A DNA stretch of 33,213 bases, from contig NZ_CBRF02000046.1 in the NCBI RefSeq assembly GCF_000470315.2, forward strand, positions 1-33,213, read 5' to 3'. The DNA comes from Psychromonas sp. SP041 (lineage in GTDB: Bacteria > Pseudomonadota > Gammaproteobacteria > Enterobacterales > Psychromonadaceae). The stretch's first letter is position 1. Every line of letters begins with the position of its first letter. Of this stretch, positions 1 through 8,579 are shown piece after piece. A program made the position numbers and the translations under genes. Below the pieces are notes generated by a model that saw only the letters and a program-made list of their open reading frames with translations, made no database searches and was not told the origin of the DNA.

Positions 1-127
1 GAAGATGTTAAGCATTTTATTTTACCCAAAAAAAGAAAACACCGAACGTTTTCACGTTCAGTGCTCTATATTCCATCTAGATATCCGTTAAGATATAAGC
101 CTAAAATCTCTTAACCGAACGGCATTG
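1..127. repeat. Left copy of 127-bp terminal inverted repeat
   Basis: Bases 1-127 are the reverse complement of 33087-33213 with one mismatch (base 12 G here, A-equivalent in the other copy). Identity stops exactly after base 127. The repeat holds two hairpins, one of which is an intrinsic terminator. Because it sits at both window edges it is probably a dispersed repeat at which a contig ended; a real inverted pair in the chromosome is the alternative. Confidence 0.85.
28..62 (-). terminator. Intrinsic terminator after the TonB-like gene
   Basis: On the minus strand a 9-bp stem (arms 54-62 and 41-49, one G-T pair) closes a GAAA tetraloop and is followed by a T-rich run opposite bases 28-38. 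It lies about 100 nt past the stop of the minus-strand gene ending at 161, so it probably ends the exbB-tonB transcript. Confidence 0.8.
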
Positions 128-160
128 AATCATGTTGATTGGCATTTTTGATCCTGCTTT

Positions 161-1186
161 TTATTTAAAGCTATAAGAAAATGACTGTTTACTCGACACT
201 TTCTCTTGGCCTTCTAGTGCTGGCATAAATCGCTCTCGTGCAATAAAACTTAACACTTCCTTGTCTAGCATTTCGTGACCACTCGATTGAATAATCTTCG
301 CCTCTTTAGTTGAACCACTGACGGTTACCGTCATATTGGCAACCACTTGTCCTTTTTGGTGCTGTAAAGCGGCTTGCTTTGGATAAGAAGGCGTTTTTCC
401 TGATACTGCAGTTGCTTGTGGTAATAAATTACCTTGTTTTGCCATTGAAGTATTAATTGCATCTGACTTAGGTTTGAAAACGCGTTTAGTGGCACTATTT
501 GAATTACGTTGTGTTGGTGTCGATGTTTTATTTTGAGAACTCGTTGTATTTAATGATACTATTTTTTGATTCGTTTTATTAGCTGTATCCTTGGGCTGTG
601 TATTTCTTTTTATTTCACCACTTGCTTTACCATTTACTTCACTATGAGCTTTACTTTTTTTTGCGACTACAAGTTCAGGCAAATTTACCAAGTTTTGTTT
701 AAATATATGTTCCTTTAGCAGAGAAACTTCACTTGAGTTATGAGTTTTAATACTCTTACTATCGCCTTTTTTAGGCTGTAACTTATTAATTTCAAATCCA
801 GTTTCAACTTCAACTTCAACTTCAACTTCAGTTTTTTTAACTTCTTTTTTTAATACTGCAGTTTCAGCTATTAAATCTATTTTAGTTTCTTGCGGTAATG
901 TGGTTGATGTCGTAATTAAAGTTGTATTAGTTGCTTGATTGACCGCTGTAGGTGTTACGGCAGGGGAAGGTTTCACTACATTTGATTGAGATTGAGATTG
1001 AGATTGTGTTATCTCTTTAATCTTTAATTGTGTTGATACAGCAACGTGTTCTTTTGTTTTTATAACTGGCTGTGTCGATTCAATAGCAAGATCATTTGAA
1101 GGAGAAGGGCCATGAAAGTAAAAAAACAAATAATGTAATAATAAACTTAAAACAATAAATGGAAAATAATAATAAGAATTTTTCAT
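161..1186 (-). CDS. TonB family energy transducer (C-terminal TonB domain)
   Basis: The 341-residue protein has one N-terminal membrane helix (about residues 6-25), a long Lys/Gln/Thr/Ser-rich periplasmic linker and a C-terminal TonB-type domain (about 268-341, beginning PSYPKQAALQ). The helix keeps the SxxxH signature of TonB (S14, H18), which in E. coli TonB is needed for coupling to the ExbB/ExbD motor, so energisation by proton motive force is likely. The linker contains two hexanucleotide microsatellites giving Ser-Gln and Glu-Val runs. The gene starts 45 nt after the stop of the ExbB-like gene, so the two are probably co-transcribed. No ExbD or TonB-dependent receptor is in the window. 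Its partner receptor, or another outer-membrane process, is unknown. Confidence 0.8.
   Translation of the reverse strand: MKNSYYYFPFIVLSLLLHYLFFYFHGPSPSNDLAIESTQPVIKTKEHVAVSTQLKIKEITQSQSQSQSNVVKPSPAVTPTAVNQATNTTLITTSTTLPQETKIDLIAETAVLKKEVKKTEVEVEVEVETGFEINKLQPKKGDSKSIKTHNSSEVSLLKEHIFKQNLVNLPELVVAKKSKAHSEVNGKASGEIKRNTQPKDTANKTNQKIVSLNTTSSQNKTSTPTQRNSNSATKRVFKPKSDAINTSMAKQGNLLPQATAVSGKTPSYPKQAALQHQKGQVVANMTVTVSGSTKEAKIIQSSGHEMLDKEVLSFIARERFMPALEGQEKVSSKQSFSYSFK
803..830. repeat. Hexanucleotide microsatellite (Glu-Val run)
   Basis: The 6-bp unit TTCAAC repeats four times plus a partial copy on the plus strand and encodes alternating Glu-Val in the TonB linker. Unit gain or loss stays in frame, so it would change linker length rather than switch the gene off. 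Confidence 0.85.
984..1006. repeat. Hexanucleotide microsatellite (Ser-Gln run)
   Basis: The unit GATTGA repeats almost four times on the plus strand and encodes a Ser-Gln run near residue 65 of the TonB-like protein. Copy changes are in frame. Confidence 0.85.
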
Positions 1187-1231
1187 AATCTATTTCTACC
1201 TGCGTATTACTTTTCAGTTTAAAAGGCTTGT

Positions 1232-2506
1232 TTATTTCACTATCGCTGTCGATTCAGCGTCGGTTAGCAACGGCTTATTTTCAATGTCTGCTAGCTTATT
1301 CTCAGAAGCTGCCAATTCATGGTCGGTTGCTAACGGCTTATCTTCAATATCTGTTAGCTTATTTTCAGAAACTGCCGATTCAGCGTCGGTTACTAACGGC
1401 TTATCTTCAATATCTTCTCGCTTATTCTTAGAAGCTACCAATTCATAGTCGGTTACTAACGGCTTATCTTCAATGTCTGTTAGCTTATTTTCAGAAACTG
1501 TCGATTCAGCGTCGGTTACCAATGGTTCATCTTGAATGTTTGCTAGCTTATCTTTAGAAATCACTAGTTCATCCTCAATAGAGGTTGATGCTTCTTCAGT
1601 CGATAGTATTTTTTTATCATACATTTCAGCGATCGATAAAGAAGATACTCGTTTGATGTCTTCTGTTTGCTCATGAAGAGAAACGTTTACTTCGCCTGTT
1701 TCTTCTGAAAATTCATAATGATAAGGCATGTGTGTTTGTTCTGATACTGACTTGCTTAAGTATTCTTCACTTTCCTCACTAATCGCCTTGTTATCTTGTT
1801 TCTCCATCGTATTTAAATTTTCTGTTACGTTATTTTTGATTAAGTTCTTTTGCTGGCAAACGTGATCAAACTGACTGCGTACACTTTCTAAATGCAACGT
1901 TACTTTGTGAATTTGGATACGAAAGAATTGTTGAGGAATTAAAGCAAATAATAAAATAATTAAACTAACAGCAATCGGAATTAAAGATTCTGTGACTGCT
2001 TTAAGTAACACCACTGTATTTTCATTGTTCTCGATGCTTATGACACTAAAAGTGTTTATAAGGCTTATTAAGGCTCCTAATATACCTAAAATAGGCGTTA
2101 TTATTATTGTGCTATGTAAAAAAGTTTGGCCTTTAGACAGTAAGCTTATTTGTTTTTTTGAATCGGAAAACATTTTCTCTTTAGGTGAGAAAGGCAATAT
2201 TGAAATCGATTCTCTAAGTATTGTTAATGCGGGCGTGTCTAGCTTTTGACAAGCTAATAATGCATCTGTTTTTTGTTGTTGATATAAAGCGGCAAAACAC
2301 TCTTGTAAAAAAAATCGTTCTTTTTGGCGATGATAAATAATCCAAAAACATACTCGCTCTAAAACAACAATAGTGATTAAAAAAGAGATGAAGAGCAAAG
2401 ACCACATTATAAAACCACCAGCTTGAAACCAAGGCGGCATGTTTTGAGTTATAGGATCTAATAACGAGAGAAAATGAGATTGGGGCATACTTGTGGTGGT
2501 GCTCAT
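1232..2506 (-). CDS. MotA/TolQ/ExbB-type proton channel with acidic repeat tail
   Basis: The 424-residue protein has three hydrophobic segments (about 29-57, 130-155 and 165-195). The middle one, TPILGILGALISLINTF, matches the pore-lining helix of the ExbB/TolQ family, which forms the stator for TonB-type motors. Residues 1-215 cover the family domain; E. coli ExbB is about 244 residues. The remaining 200 residues are an acidic extension ending in five 21-residue repeats (about 318-424; core DIEDKPLVTD) in which AES-type and YEL/HEL-type copies partly alternate. The gene precedes the TonB-like gene, but no ExbD lies beside it. An AGGAAG ribosome site 9 nt before the ATG supports the start. 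The tail is probably cytoplasmic by ExbB topology; its role is unknown. Confidence 0.8.
   Translation of the reverse strand: MSTTTSMPQSHFLSLLDPITQNMPPWFQAGGFIMWSLLFISFLITIVVLERVCFWIIYHRQKERFFLQECFAALYQQQKTDALLACQKLDTPALTILRESISILPFSPKEKMFSDSKKQISLLSKGQTFLHSTIIITPILGILGALISLINTFSVISIENNENTVVLLKAVTESLIPIAVSLIILLFALIPQQFFRIQIHKVTLHLESVRSQFDHVCQQKNLIKNNVTENLNTMEKQDNKAISEESEEYLSKSVSEQTHMPYHYEFSEETGEVNVSLHEQTEDIKRVSSLSIAEMYDKKILSTEEASTSIEDELVISKDKLANIQDEPLVTDAESTVSENKLTDIEDKPLVTDYELVASKNKREDIEDKPLVTDAESAVSENKLTDIEDKPLATDHELAASENKLADIENKPLLTDAESTAIVK
1235..1555 (-). repeat. 63-bp in-frame tandem repeats in the exbB-like gene
   Basis: Five copies of a 63-bp unit encode the 21-residue acidic repeats at the C-terminus. 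Copies two to four approach a 126-bp higher-order pattern, suggesting duplication of a two-unit block. Strand slippage would keep frame. Confidence 0.8.
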
Positions 2507-2549
2507 TGGCCGTTGCTTCCTAGCATAAAATGAAAAGTTTAATGTATGG

Positions 2550-2569
2550 TGAGGATATTTTCATCCTCA
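2550..2569. other. Hairpin between channel gene and exbB-like gene
   Basis: A 7-bp perfect stem (TGAGGAT / ATCCTCA, loop of 6) lies 22 nt after the stop of the potassium-channel gene on the minus strand. No T run follows directly, so it may be a weak terminator, an mRNA stabiliser or chance. Confidence 0.35.
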
Positions 2570-2591
2570 GTTCATTTAATTTCAATATGTA

Positions 2592-3665
2592 TTAAACGAT
2601 ATTCTTCCAATCAATATCGTTTTCATCAAGACGTTCATTAGCAATATAATGTAAATGATAGTGACTGTCGATTTTCTCTTCATTTGATGGGTTTAAGTGC
2701 ATATCTTGACCATTTTTATGTTTGCTAAAACCTAATAAAATCATGTTGTAACGATGCTTAAAAGCATCAAATAATTGCCCAAAACTGATCTCTTGTTCTA
2801 ACTTAGGCACTAAACAACTATATAATGTTGCGCCATTTAATGTGGAAAGTAGTCTTTCTGTCACTTGGCTTGAGCCAGGATCTTGCATGCTTCTTACCAT
2901 CATTTGTGCACTGTTATCGATGCTACACTCTATATTGGGGCAATGCATTTTTAATAACTTAGCTTTAGTCTCATCAAAAAAATGGGCTGTAATATTGGCA
3001 CTTTTATCTGTAAACGTAGCAATACTCAATGCAATAGATAATGTTTCATCATCTGACTTTCCATCGATAATAATACGTTTCGCTTGTTGTAAAGCAATTC
3101 GCTCAAGTTCTTTTACATCTGAAAAAGTACTTAATTTAGCAAATGAAACTTCGTCTACTTCTGGTAGTGGGTTTTTTATATCTTCAGTGACACAGAGTAA
3201 GATTTGACGATCTTGGCGTTTTTTATCACCTAAAATTAATTGCACTATTTGCTTAGTAGAATATTCATCCCAACATAGTAAAAGAATGTGATCTGTTAAG
3301 TCTGAGAAGTCATTACTACCGTTCATGTTTTTTCTCGCTATATCAATAAATAGTTGAGTTGTTTTACCAATGAATGCGGCAAATACGATCAAACCCGATG
3401 GGATTTGCCAAAGTGCGACAATTAATTTCCCAAAGTCTGTTACTGGGCTAAAGTCACCAAATCCAACGGTCGAAACAACCACCATGTTGTAATAAATAAA
3501 TTGAATCGGGTGAGCTATTAATTCAATTTCACCCGCCAAGAGAAGTAATAAATAAGTAATCGTAGCTTGTAACAACATCAAGGTAAGCATTGCTGGCCAA
3601 CTTACGTTCCGCATTAACTTATGTACAACCTTTGCTAATTTCAATGAAGATATTAAGGGCATCAT
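2592..3665 (-). CDS. Two-TM potassium channel with RCK-like cytoplasmic domain
   Basis: The 357-residue protein has two membrane helices (about 25-45 and 80-110) flanking a pore loop with the potassium selectivity filter TVGFGD (66-71). A cytoplasmic region from about residue 123 begins like an RCK/TrkA-N domain (DHILLLCWDEYS) but lacks a clear GxGxxG, so nucleotide binding is doubtful. The plan resembles MthK and Kch-type prokaryotic channels, which conduct K+ across the inner membrane under ligand control. Two adjacent ATG codons open the frame. The gene begins 10 nt after the ilvA stop, so it probably shares that transcript. The ligand cannot be told from the sequence. Confidence 0.8.
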   Translation of the reverse strand: MMPLISSLKLAKVVHKLMRNVSWPAMLTLMLLQATITYLLLLLAGEIELIAHPIQFIYYNMVVVSTVGFGDFSPVTDFGKLIVALWQIPSGLIVFAAFIGKTTQLFIDIARKNMNGSNDFSDLTDHILLLCWDEYSTKQIVQLILGDKKRQDRQILLCVTEDIKNPLPEVDEVSFAKLSTFSDVKELERIALQQAKRIIIDGKSDDETLSIALSIATFTDKSANITAHFFDETKAKLLKMHCPNIECSIDNSAQMMVRSMQDPGSSQVTERLLSTLNGATLYSCLVPKLEQEISFGQLFDAFKHRYNMILLGFSKHKNGQDMHLNPSNEEKIDSHYHLHYIANERLDENDIDWKNIV

Positions 3666-3674
3666 ATAATATGC

Positions 3675-5213
3675 TTACTGATTATTTGTATGTGATAAAA
3701 AGTATCGATATGCAGGGTTCAGTGTTTCATCTTTATAGTTGTAACCTAGAGCATCTAAGTGTTGACTAAATTCTGCTACTTGTGATTCATCGACTTCAAA
3801 TCCCGCTAAAACTTGTCCGTATGCCGCACCGTGGTTTCGGTAATGGAACAAAGTAATATTGGCATGCATACCTAATAGATTTAAAAACTTAAGTAATGCG
3901 TTAGGGTGCTCTGGAAATTCGAAGCTATACAAACGTTCGGTCAACTGCTGAGAAGGCACACCGCCAACCATATAACGCACATGTAGTTTAGCGGTTTCAT
4001 CTTGGCTTAGATCGGTAACAGAATAGCCTGCAATAGATAACTTATCCGTTAAACTAGTTAATTCATCAATGCCTTGTGGTGTTCTCACACCAACAAAAAT
4101 ATTAGCTTGTTTGCTATCACTATAACGATAATTAAACTCTGTGATTGCACGCCCATCAAGCTTATTACAAAAGGCTAAAAATGCTCCTTGTTGCTCAGGG
4201 ATAGTGACGGCTAAAATACTTTCGTTATGCTCGCCTAATTCACATCTTTCTGAGACATAACGTAAACCATGAAAGTTAACATTGGCACCACTTAAAATAG
4301 CGGCTAAACGTTGATCTTTTATTTGATGTTGTTGAGCGTATTTCTTTAAACCAGCCAAGGATAGAGCACCTGCGGGCTCTGCAATCGCACGTGTATCATC
4401 AAAAATATCCTTTACTGCAGCACAGATTTCATCACTACTCACAGTAACAACATCGTCAATATATTGCTGGCACAAACGGAATGTTTCTTGGCCAATTGTT
4501 TTTACCGCCACACCATCTGCAAATAAACCTACTTTTGGTAATGTAACTGGTTTACCTGCGGCTAATGCTGCTTTTAAACAAGCCGCATCTTCAGGCTCTA
4601 CTGCAATCACTTGAATGTGTGGCAATAGTTGTTTGATATAAACAGCGATACCTGCTGCTAAGCCACCACCGCCAACAGGTACAAATATTTTGTCTAGGTG
4701 AGCATCTTGTTGTAAAAGCTCTTTCCCTACTGTTCCTTGCCCTGCAATAATATCTGGATCATCAAAAGGGTGGATCAAGGTATAACCGTGCTCTTTTGCT
4801 AAGGCTAATGAATAAGCGTTTGCAGCGTCAAAAGAGTCACCTGTTAAGACAACCGTTGCACCAAAGCTACGTACAGAACTAACTTTAATATCTGGCGTCG
4901 TTTTAGGCATAACGATGGTTGCCTTTACACCCATTTTTTGTGCTGACAAGGCTAAACCTTGCGCATGGTTGCCTGCTGATGCGGCAATAACACCATTTTT
5001 TTTCTGCTGTTCACTCAGGCTTGATAGCTTATTGTAAGCGCCGCGTAATTTGAATGAATGTACTGGCTGTAAGTCTTCGCGTTTCAATAATATGTGATTA
5101 TCTAAACGTGAAGATAACTTATTTAAAGGTTGTAATTTAGTTTCGATAGCCGCTTCATAAACTGGTGCTAATAAGATCTTTTTTAAATACTGTTCACTCG
5201 ATATGTTTGACAT
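3675..5213 (-). CDS. ilvA: Biosynthetic threonine deaminase
   Basis: This 512-residue protein is full length for biosynthetic IlvA, the PLP enzyme that converts threonine to 2-oxobutanoate and ammonia, the committed step to isoleucine. The PLP lysine is K55 in HSFKLRGAYNK, the SAGNHAQG substrate loop is at about 79-86, and the Gly-rich phosphate-binding loop GGGGLAAG is at 181-188. The C-terminal ~180 residues form the two ACT-like regulatory modules that bind isoleucine and valine; their presence separates it from the catabolic TdcB type, which is about 330 residues. It lies 73 nt downstream of psd and 10 nt upstream of the potassium-channel gene. No ilvGMED genes or leader peptide are visible. 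Confidence 0.95.
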   Translation of the reverse strand: MSNISSEQYLKKILLAPVYEAAIETKLQPLNKLSSRLDNHILLKREDLQPVHSFKLRGAYNKLSSLSEQQKKNGVIAASAGNHAQGLALSAQKMGVKATIVMPKTTPDIKVSSVRSFGATVVLTGDSFDAANAYSLALAKEHGYTLIHPFDDPDIIAGQGTVGKELLQQDAHLDKIFVPVGGGGLAAGIAVYIKQLLPHIQVIAVEPEDAACLKAALAAGKPVTLPKVGLFADGVAVKTIGQETFRLCQQYIDDVVTVSSDEICAAVKDIFDDTRAIAEPAGALSLAGLKKYAQQHQIKDQRLAAILSGANVNFHGLRYVSERCELGEHNESILAVTIPEQQGAFLAFCNKLDGRAITEFNYRYSDSKQANIFVGVRTPQGIDELTSLTDKLSIAGYSVTDLSQDETAKLHVRYMVGGVPSQQLTERLYSFEFPEHPNALLKFLNLLGMHANITLFHYRNHGAAYGQVLAGFEVDESQVAEFSQHLDALGYNYKDETLNPAYRYFLSHTNNQ

Positions 5214-5286
5214 TACAACCCTTGCTTTTATTTTTTTATTTAAGTTTTTATATCACTATTTTATTTAGCTATTTTTATTTAAACTT

Positions 5287-6162
5287 TTATTCTGCGTCTT
5301 TTTTTACTGTTTGCTTTACCGTTGCAAATAACTCACCTAAACGCGTAACGCTTGAAGGAGCTAGATCTTCACTAAACTCAATACTGTCTTTAGGGAATAA
5401 AGCGACAATTGTACTGCCTAGTTTAAAACGACCCATTTCAGCCCCTTTTTCTAAGATGATGTCTTGATCTTGGTAATCCCAGTATTGAAGCTCTTTATTT
5501 TTTTGTGCTTTTAATGTGCCTTCCCAAACTGTTTCAATACTACCAACAATGGTTGCGCCCACAAGAACCATTGCCATAGGACCAATCGCCGTTGAGAAAA
5601 TAGCAACCGCTCGTTCATTACGTGCAAATAAATTAGGAACATTTTGCGCTGTTAGTGGGTTAACTGAAAACAAGTCACCCGGAATAAAGATCATTTGTTC
5701 CAATTTACCTGTCATTGGCATGTGAATACGGTGGTAATCTTTAGGTGCTAGATAAACCGTTGAAAAAATGCCGTCATCAAAAGGCGCTGCAACATCATCA
5801 CGTCCACCTAATAATTCTCGCAAGCTAAAATCATGTCCTTTAGCTTGAAAGATACGACCTGATTTAATATCACCTTGTTGACTGACACAACCATCAACTG
5901 GCGTCGCTAGGTTCTGCTCACCCTCAACAATAGAGCGTACATCTTCTTTTAATTCACGAGTAAAGAAGTCGTTAAAGGTCGAAAAATCTGAAGGTTCTGA
6001 ATGCTTTGCTTCACTCATATCTATTTTGAATTTTTTAATAAATTTGGTAATTAAAAAAGTCGTAAATTTACCCATTTTAGCATTAGCTAATTTACCAGCG
6101 ATGAAAGTCACCGCATGCTTAGGTAAAATATATTGGCCAATAATTTTTAGTTTATCGCTCAT
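5287..6162 (-). CDS. psd: Phosphatidylserine decarboxylase proenzyme
   Basis: The 291-residue inner-membrane enzyme decarboxylates phosphatidylserine to phosphatidylethanolamine. The self-cleavage motif LGST is at 248-251, so cleavage between G249 and S250 would give a large beta chain and a small alpha chain whose N-terminal serine becomes the pyruvoyl cofactor. D90 (TPVDG) and H147 (HRIHMP) match the Asp and His used with the serine in self-processing of the E. coli enzyme. It follows rsgA by 152 nt on the same strand, the order also seen in E. coli. Confidence 0.95.
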   Translation of the reverse strand: MSDKLKIIGQYILPKHAVTFIAGKLANAKMGKFTTFLITKFIKKFKIDMSEAKHSEPSDFSTFNDFFTRELKEDVRSIVEGEQNLATPVDGCVSQQGDIKSGRIFQAKGHDFSLRELLGGRDDVAAPFDDGIFSTVYLAPKDYHRIHMPMTGKLEQMIFIPGDLFSVNPLTAQNVPNLFARNERAVAIFSTAIGPMAMVLVGATIVGSIETVWEGTLKAQKNKELQYWDYQDQDIILEKGAEMGRFKLGSTIVALFPKDSIEFSEDLAPSSVTRLGELFATVKQTVKKDAE

Positions 6163-6314
6163 CTTAAAACTCTCTATTTTTAATGTTGTGAGTGTTGTTA
6201 TTATTCTTTTATCACTGTAATTAATATTATGTTGCTAGCGTCTAGCATTTATATACAAGCCACTTATCACTATTGTTAGTCTGTGTTGCTTATTAATATC
6301 ATGAACTGCTGTGT

Positions 6315-7355
6315 TTAATAAACGTTAGGATCTCGATGACGGGCATTTTTAGCATCATCCATGGTTTCTAAAATACGTAAGAAACTTTTAAAACGAGCGT
6401 TATCTATATGTCCCTCTTCAACAGCTTCAACTAATGCACATCCTGGGTCTGCTTGGTGTTTACAATCACGGAAACGGCAATCACCTAAGTATTCTCTGAA
6501 CTCTATAAAACCACTGGCAATACGTTCTGCTTCTAAATGCCAAAGTGAAAACTCTCGAATTCCAGGGCTATCGATTAAATCACCACCATCGCTGAAATGA
6601 TATAAGCGAGCTGTTGTTGTTGTATGTTTACCGAGACCTGAGCCTTCAGATATTTCACCCGTTACAGCTTCTACTTCAGGTAATAACATGTTCAATAATG
6701 AGGTTTTACCCACACCTGATTGTCCAACAAAGATATTGATTTTGTCTTTCATGACTGACTTTAAGTCGTCTAAACCTGTACCGTGCATTGAGCTATAGAG
6801 AACGTGATAGCCAATATCACGATAGCTTTGTAATTCTTTATCAATTATTTTTGCTGACTCATCATCTAATAAATCCACTTTATTTAAAACGATAATCGGT
6901 GTGATGCCGATATCTTCGCAGGCGACTAAGTAGCGGTCAATAATATTACGAGAAAATTCAGGGGCGATAGAGCTTACAATAATGATGTGGTCGATATTAG
7001 CGGCAATTGGCTTAATACCATCATAATAGTCTGGACGTGTTAATACCGTTTTACGCGGATGTACCGCTTCGATAACACCACTAATACCTTGATGTGATTC
7101 TTTACCTGCTCGCCATACCACTCGATCACCAGTCACGAGGGAGCGGATCGAACGACGTAGAGTACAGCGTTCTACTTTACCTTCTTGATCTTCAATATCA
7201 GCGTGCTGGCCAAATCGACTGACGACTAAACCTTCCAGTTGTGGACCCAGTTCAGACTCATCCCATTGTTTATCGTTTTTAGGTGTTAAGCGTTTATTGT
7301 GATTGCTTTGAACACGACGAATTTGGTTTTTGCTGAGTTTTTTCTTCTTAGTCAC
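6315..7355 (-). CDS. rsgA: Small ribosomal subunit biogenesis GTPase RsgA
   Basis: This 346-residue protein is a circularly permuted GTPase acting late in 30S maturation. Its order is basic N-terminus, OB-fold (about 35-105), then G4 NKVD (158-161), G1 GQSGVGKTS (211-219), G3 DSPG (262-265) and a zinc-binding tail with C293, C298, H300 and C306. G4 before G1 is diagnostic for the YjeQ/RsgA family. The start is a GTG preceded by AAGGAAG at about 3 nt, and translation from there gives [11 protein letters not shown], matching the usual N-terminus. It is divergent from orn across 96 nt that must hold both promoters. Confidence 0.95.
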   Translation of the reverse strand: MTKKKKLSKNQIRRVQSNHNKRLTPKNDKQWDESELGPQLEGLVVSRFGQHADIEDQEGKVERCTLRRSIRSLVTGDRVVWRAGKESHQGISGVIEAVHPRKTVLTRPDYYDGIKPIAANIDHIIIVSSIAPEFSRNIIDRYLVACEDIGITPIIVLNKVDLLDDESAKIIDKELQSYRDIGYHVLYSSMHGTGLDDLKSVMKDKINIFVGQSGVGKTSLLNMLLPEVEAVTGEISEGSGLGKHTTTTARLYHFSDGGDLIDSPGIREFSLWHLEAERIASGFIEFREYLGDCRFRDCKHQADPGCALVEAVEEGHIDNARFKSFLRILETMDDAKNARHRDPNVY

Positions 7356-7451
7356 AGGCTTCCTTTGCTACACTGGCGATTTGAATGGCGTATCATACTA
7401 TATTTTCCACATAATTAAGCTATTCATCAATAGAAAAGGGCGGTTATCAAT

Positions 7452-7991
7452 ATGAACAAAAATAATTTGGTATGGATTGATTTAGAAATGACGGGATTAA
7501 ATCCTGATAGCGATAAAATTATTGAAATTGCAACGATTGTGACAGACAGCGATTTAAATATTTTAGCTGAAGGTCCACAGTTTGTTATCCATCAAAGCGA
7601 TGCAGCATTAGATGCAATGGATGAGTGGTGTACAGAACATCACGGTAATTCAGGTTTAACGGCTCGAGTGAAAGCAAGTCAAATTAGTTGCGCACAAGCA
7701 GAGCAAGAGACATTAGCCTTTTTACAAGAGTGGGTTCCTGCTGGTGCAGCGCCGTTATGTGGTAACAGCATTGGGCAAGATCGTCGTTTTATGGTTAAAC
7801 ATATGCCAACGTTAGAAGCTTTTTTCCATTATCGCAATATTGATGTCAGCACAGTAAAAGAATTAGGTCGTCGTTGGGCGCCGGAAATGGTTGAAGCTCA
7901 TAAAAAAACAGGAACGCATTTAGCGTTACAAGATATTAAAGAGTCGATTTCTGAATTGCAGCATTACCAAAAGCATTTTTTCAGCTATTAG
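7452..7991 (+). CDS. orn: Oligoribonuclease
   Basis: The 179-residue DEDDh 3'-5' exonuclease degrades 2-5 nt RNA fragments and, in c-di-GMP turnover, the dinucleotide pGpG. The catalytic set is complete: D10 and E12 (WIDLEMTG), D110 (IGQDRR), H156 and D161 (HLALQD). Its length matches E. coli Orn. A purine-rich AAGGGCGG precedes the ATG. It is divergent from rsgA and followed by three tRNA-Gly genes, as in E. coli. A connection with the two EAL-domain proteins in the window through pGpG is plausible but only inferred. Confidence 0.96.
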   Translation: MNKNNLVWIDLEMTGLNPDSDKIIEIATIVTDSDLNILAEGPQFVIHQSDAALDAMDEWCTEHHGNSGLTARVKASQISCAQAEQETLAFLQEWVPAGAAPLCGNSIGQDRRFMVKHMPTLEAFFHYRNIDVSTVKELGRRWAPEMVEAHKKTGTHLALQDIKESISELQHYQKHFFSY

Positions 7992-8003
7992 GTTGGTTTT
8001 TGA

Positions 8004-8078
8004 GCAAGCTTTTTAGGATTTGTTTAAAAACTCTACATACAAGCTTTGTTGAGACTAAAATAGCTAAAAAAAGCTTGC
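8004..8078. repeat. Inverted repeat between orn and the tRNA-Gly genes
   Basis: GCAAGCTTTTTAG at 8004-8016 is nearly complementary to 8064-8078 (two extra A). The right arm overlaps the proposed -35 of the tRNA promoter. No T run follows, so it is not an obvious orn terminator. Confidence 0.5.
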
Positions 8079-8102
8079 AATCATTAACGCCATCTCTATA
8101 AT
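8075..8102 (+). promoter_or_regulatory. Candidate sigma-70 promoter for the tRNA-Gly array
   Basis: TTGCAA (8075-8080) and a perfect TATAAT (8097-8102) are separated by 16 bp. They lie 75 nt before the first tRNA, leaving a leader for 5' processing. The base run after the -10 (TCGCACC) is fairly GC-rich, as in stable-RNA promoters under stringent control. Confidence 0.65.
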
Positions 8103-8177
8103 TCGCACCTCGTAACTAGCAGGTATTACCAAGTACCTTTTTTCTTTATAAGAAAGTTTGTTACAGGAAAATGTGAT

Positions 8178-8253
<76 letters not shown>

Positions 8254-8313
8254 ATTTTATAAGTTGTTTTTTAAATATCTTATGATTTATTTTTCCAAAT
8301 AGTTTTATATGAA

Positions 8314-8389
<76 letters not shown>

Positions 8390-8395
8390 AATTTT

Positions 8396-8475
8396 GAAGA
8401 TGTATGTGCTCTTTGGGCGCAACCTTGACTTACTAAGAGCCGGGGTCATGAATTTTAGTCTCGTGTACCGCTCCA
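8396..8475 (+). pseudogene. Decayed tRNA-Gly between copies 2 and 3
   Basis: About 80 nt align with the neighbouring tRNA genes. The 5' half (acceptor and D arm) is scrambled, ACCTTG and GGGGTCA of the anticodon and variable regions survive, and the last 19 nt (AGTCTCGTGTACCGCTCCA) are intact. Without a 5' acceptor strand it cannot fold as a tRNA. Confidence 0.8.
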
Positions 8476-8503
8476 AACTACATATATAAAACTAAATTAT
8501 GAA

Positions 8504-8579
<76 letters not shown>

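Noticed and set aside
1228-1431. 67-codon plus-strand ORF with internal repeats
   Set aside because: It is the antisense shadow of the 63-bp repeats in the ExbB-like gene.
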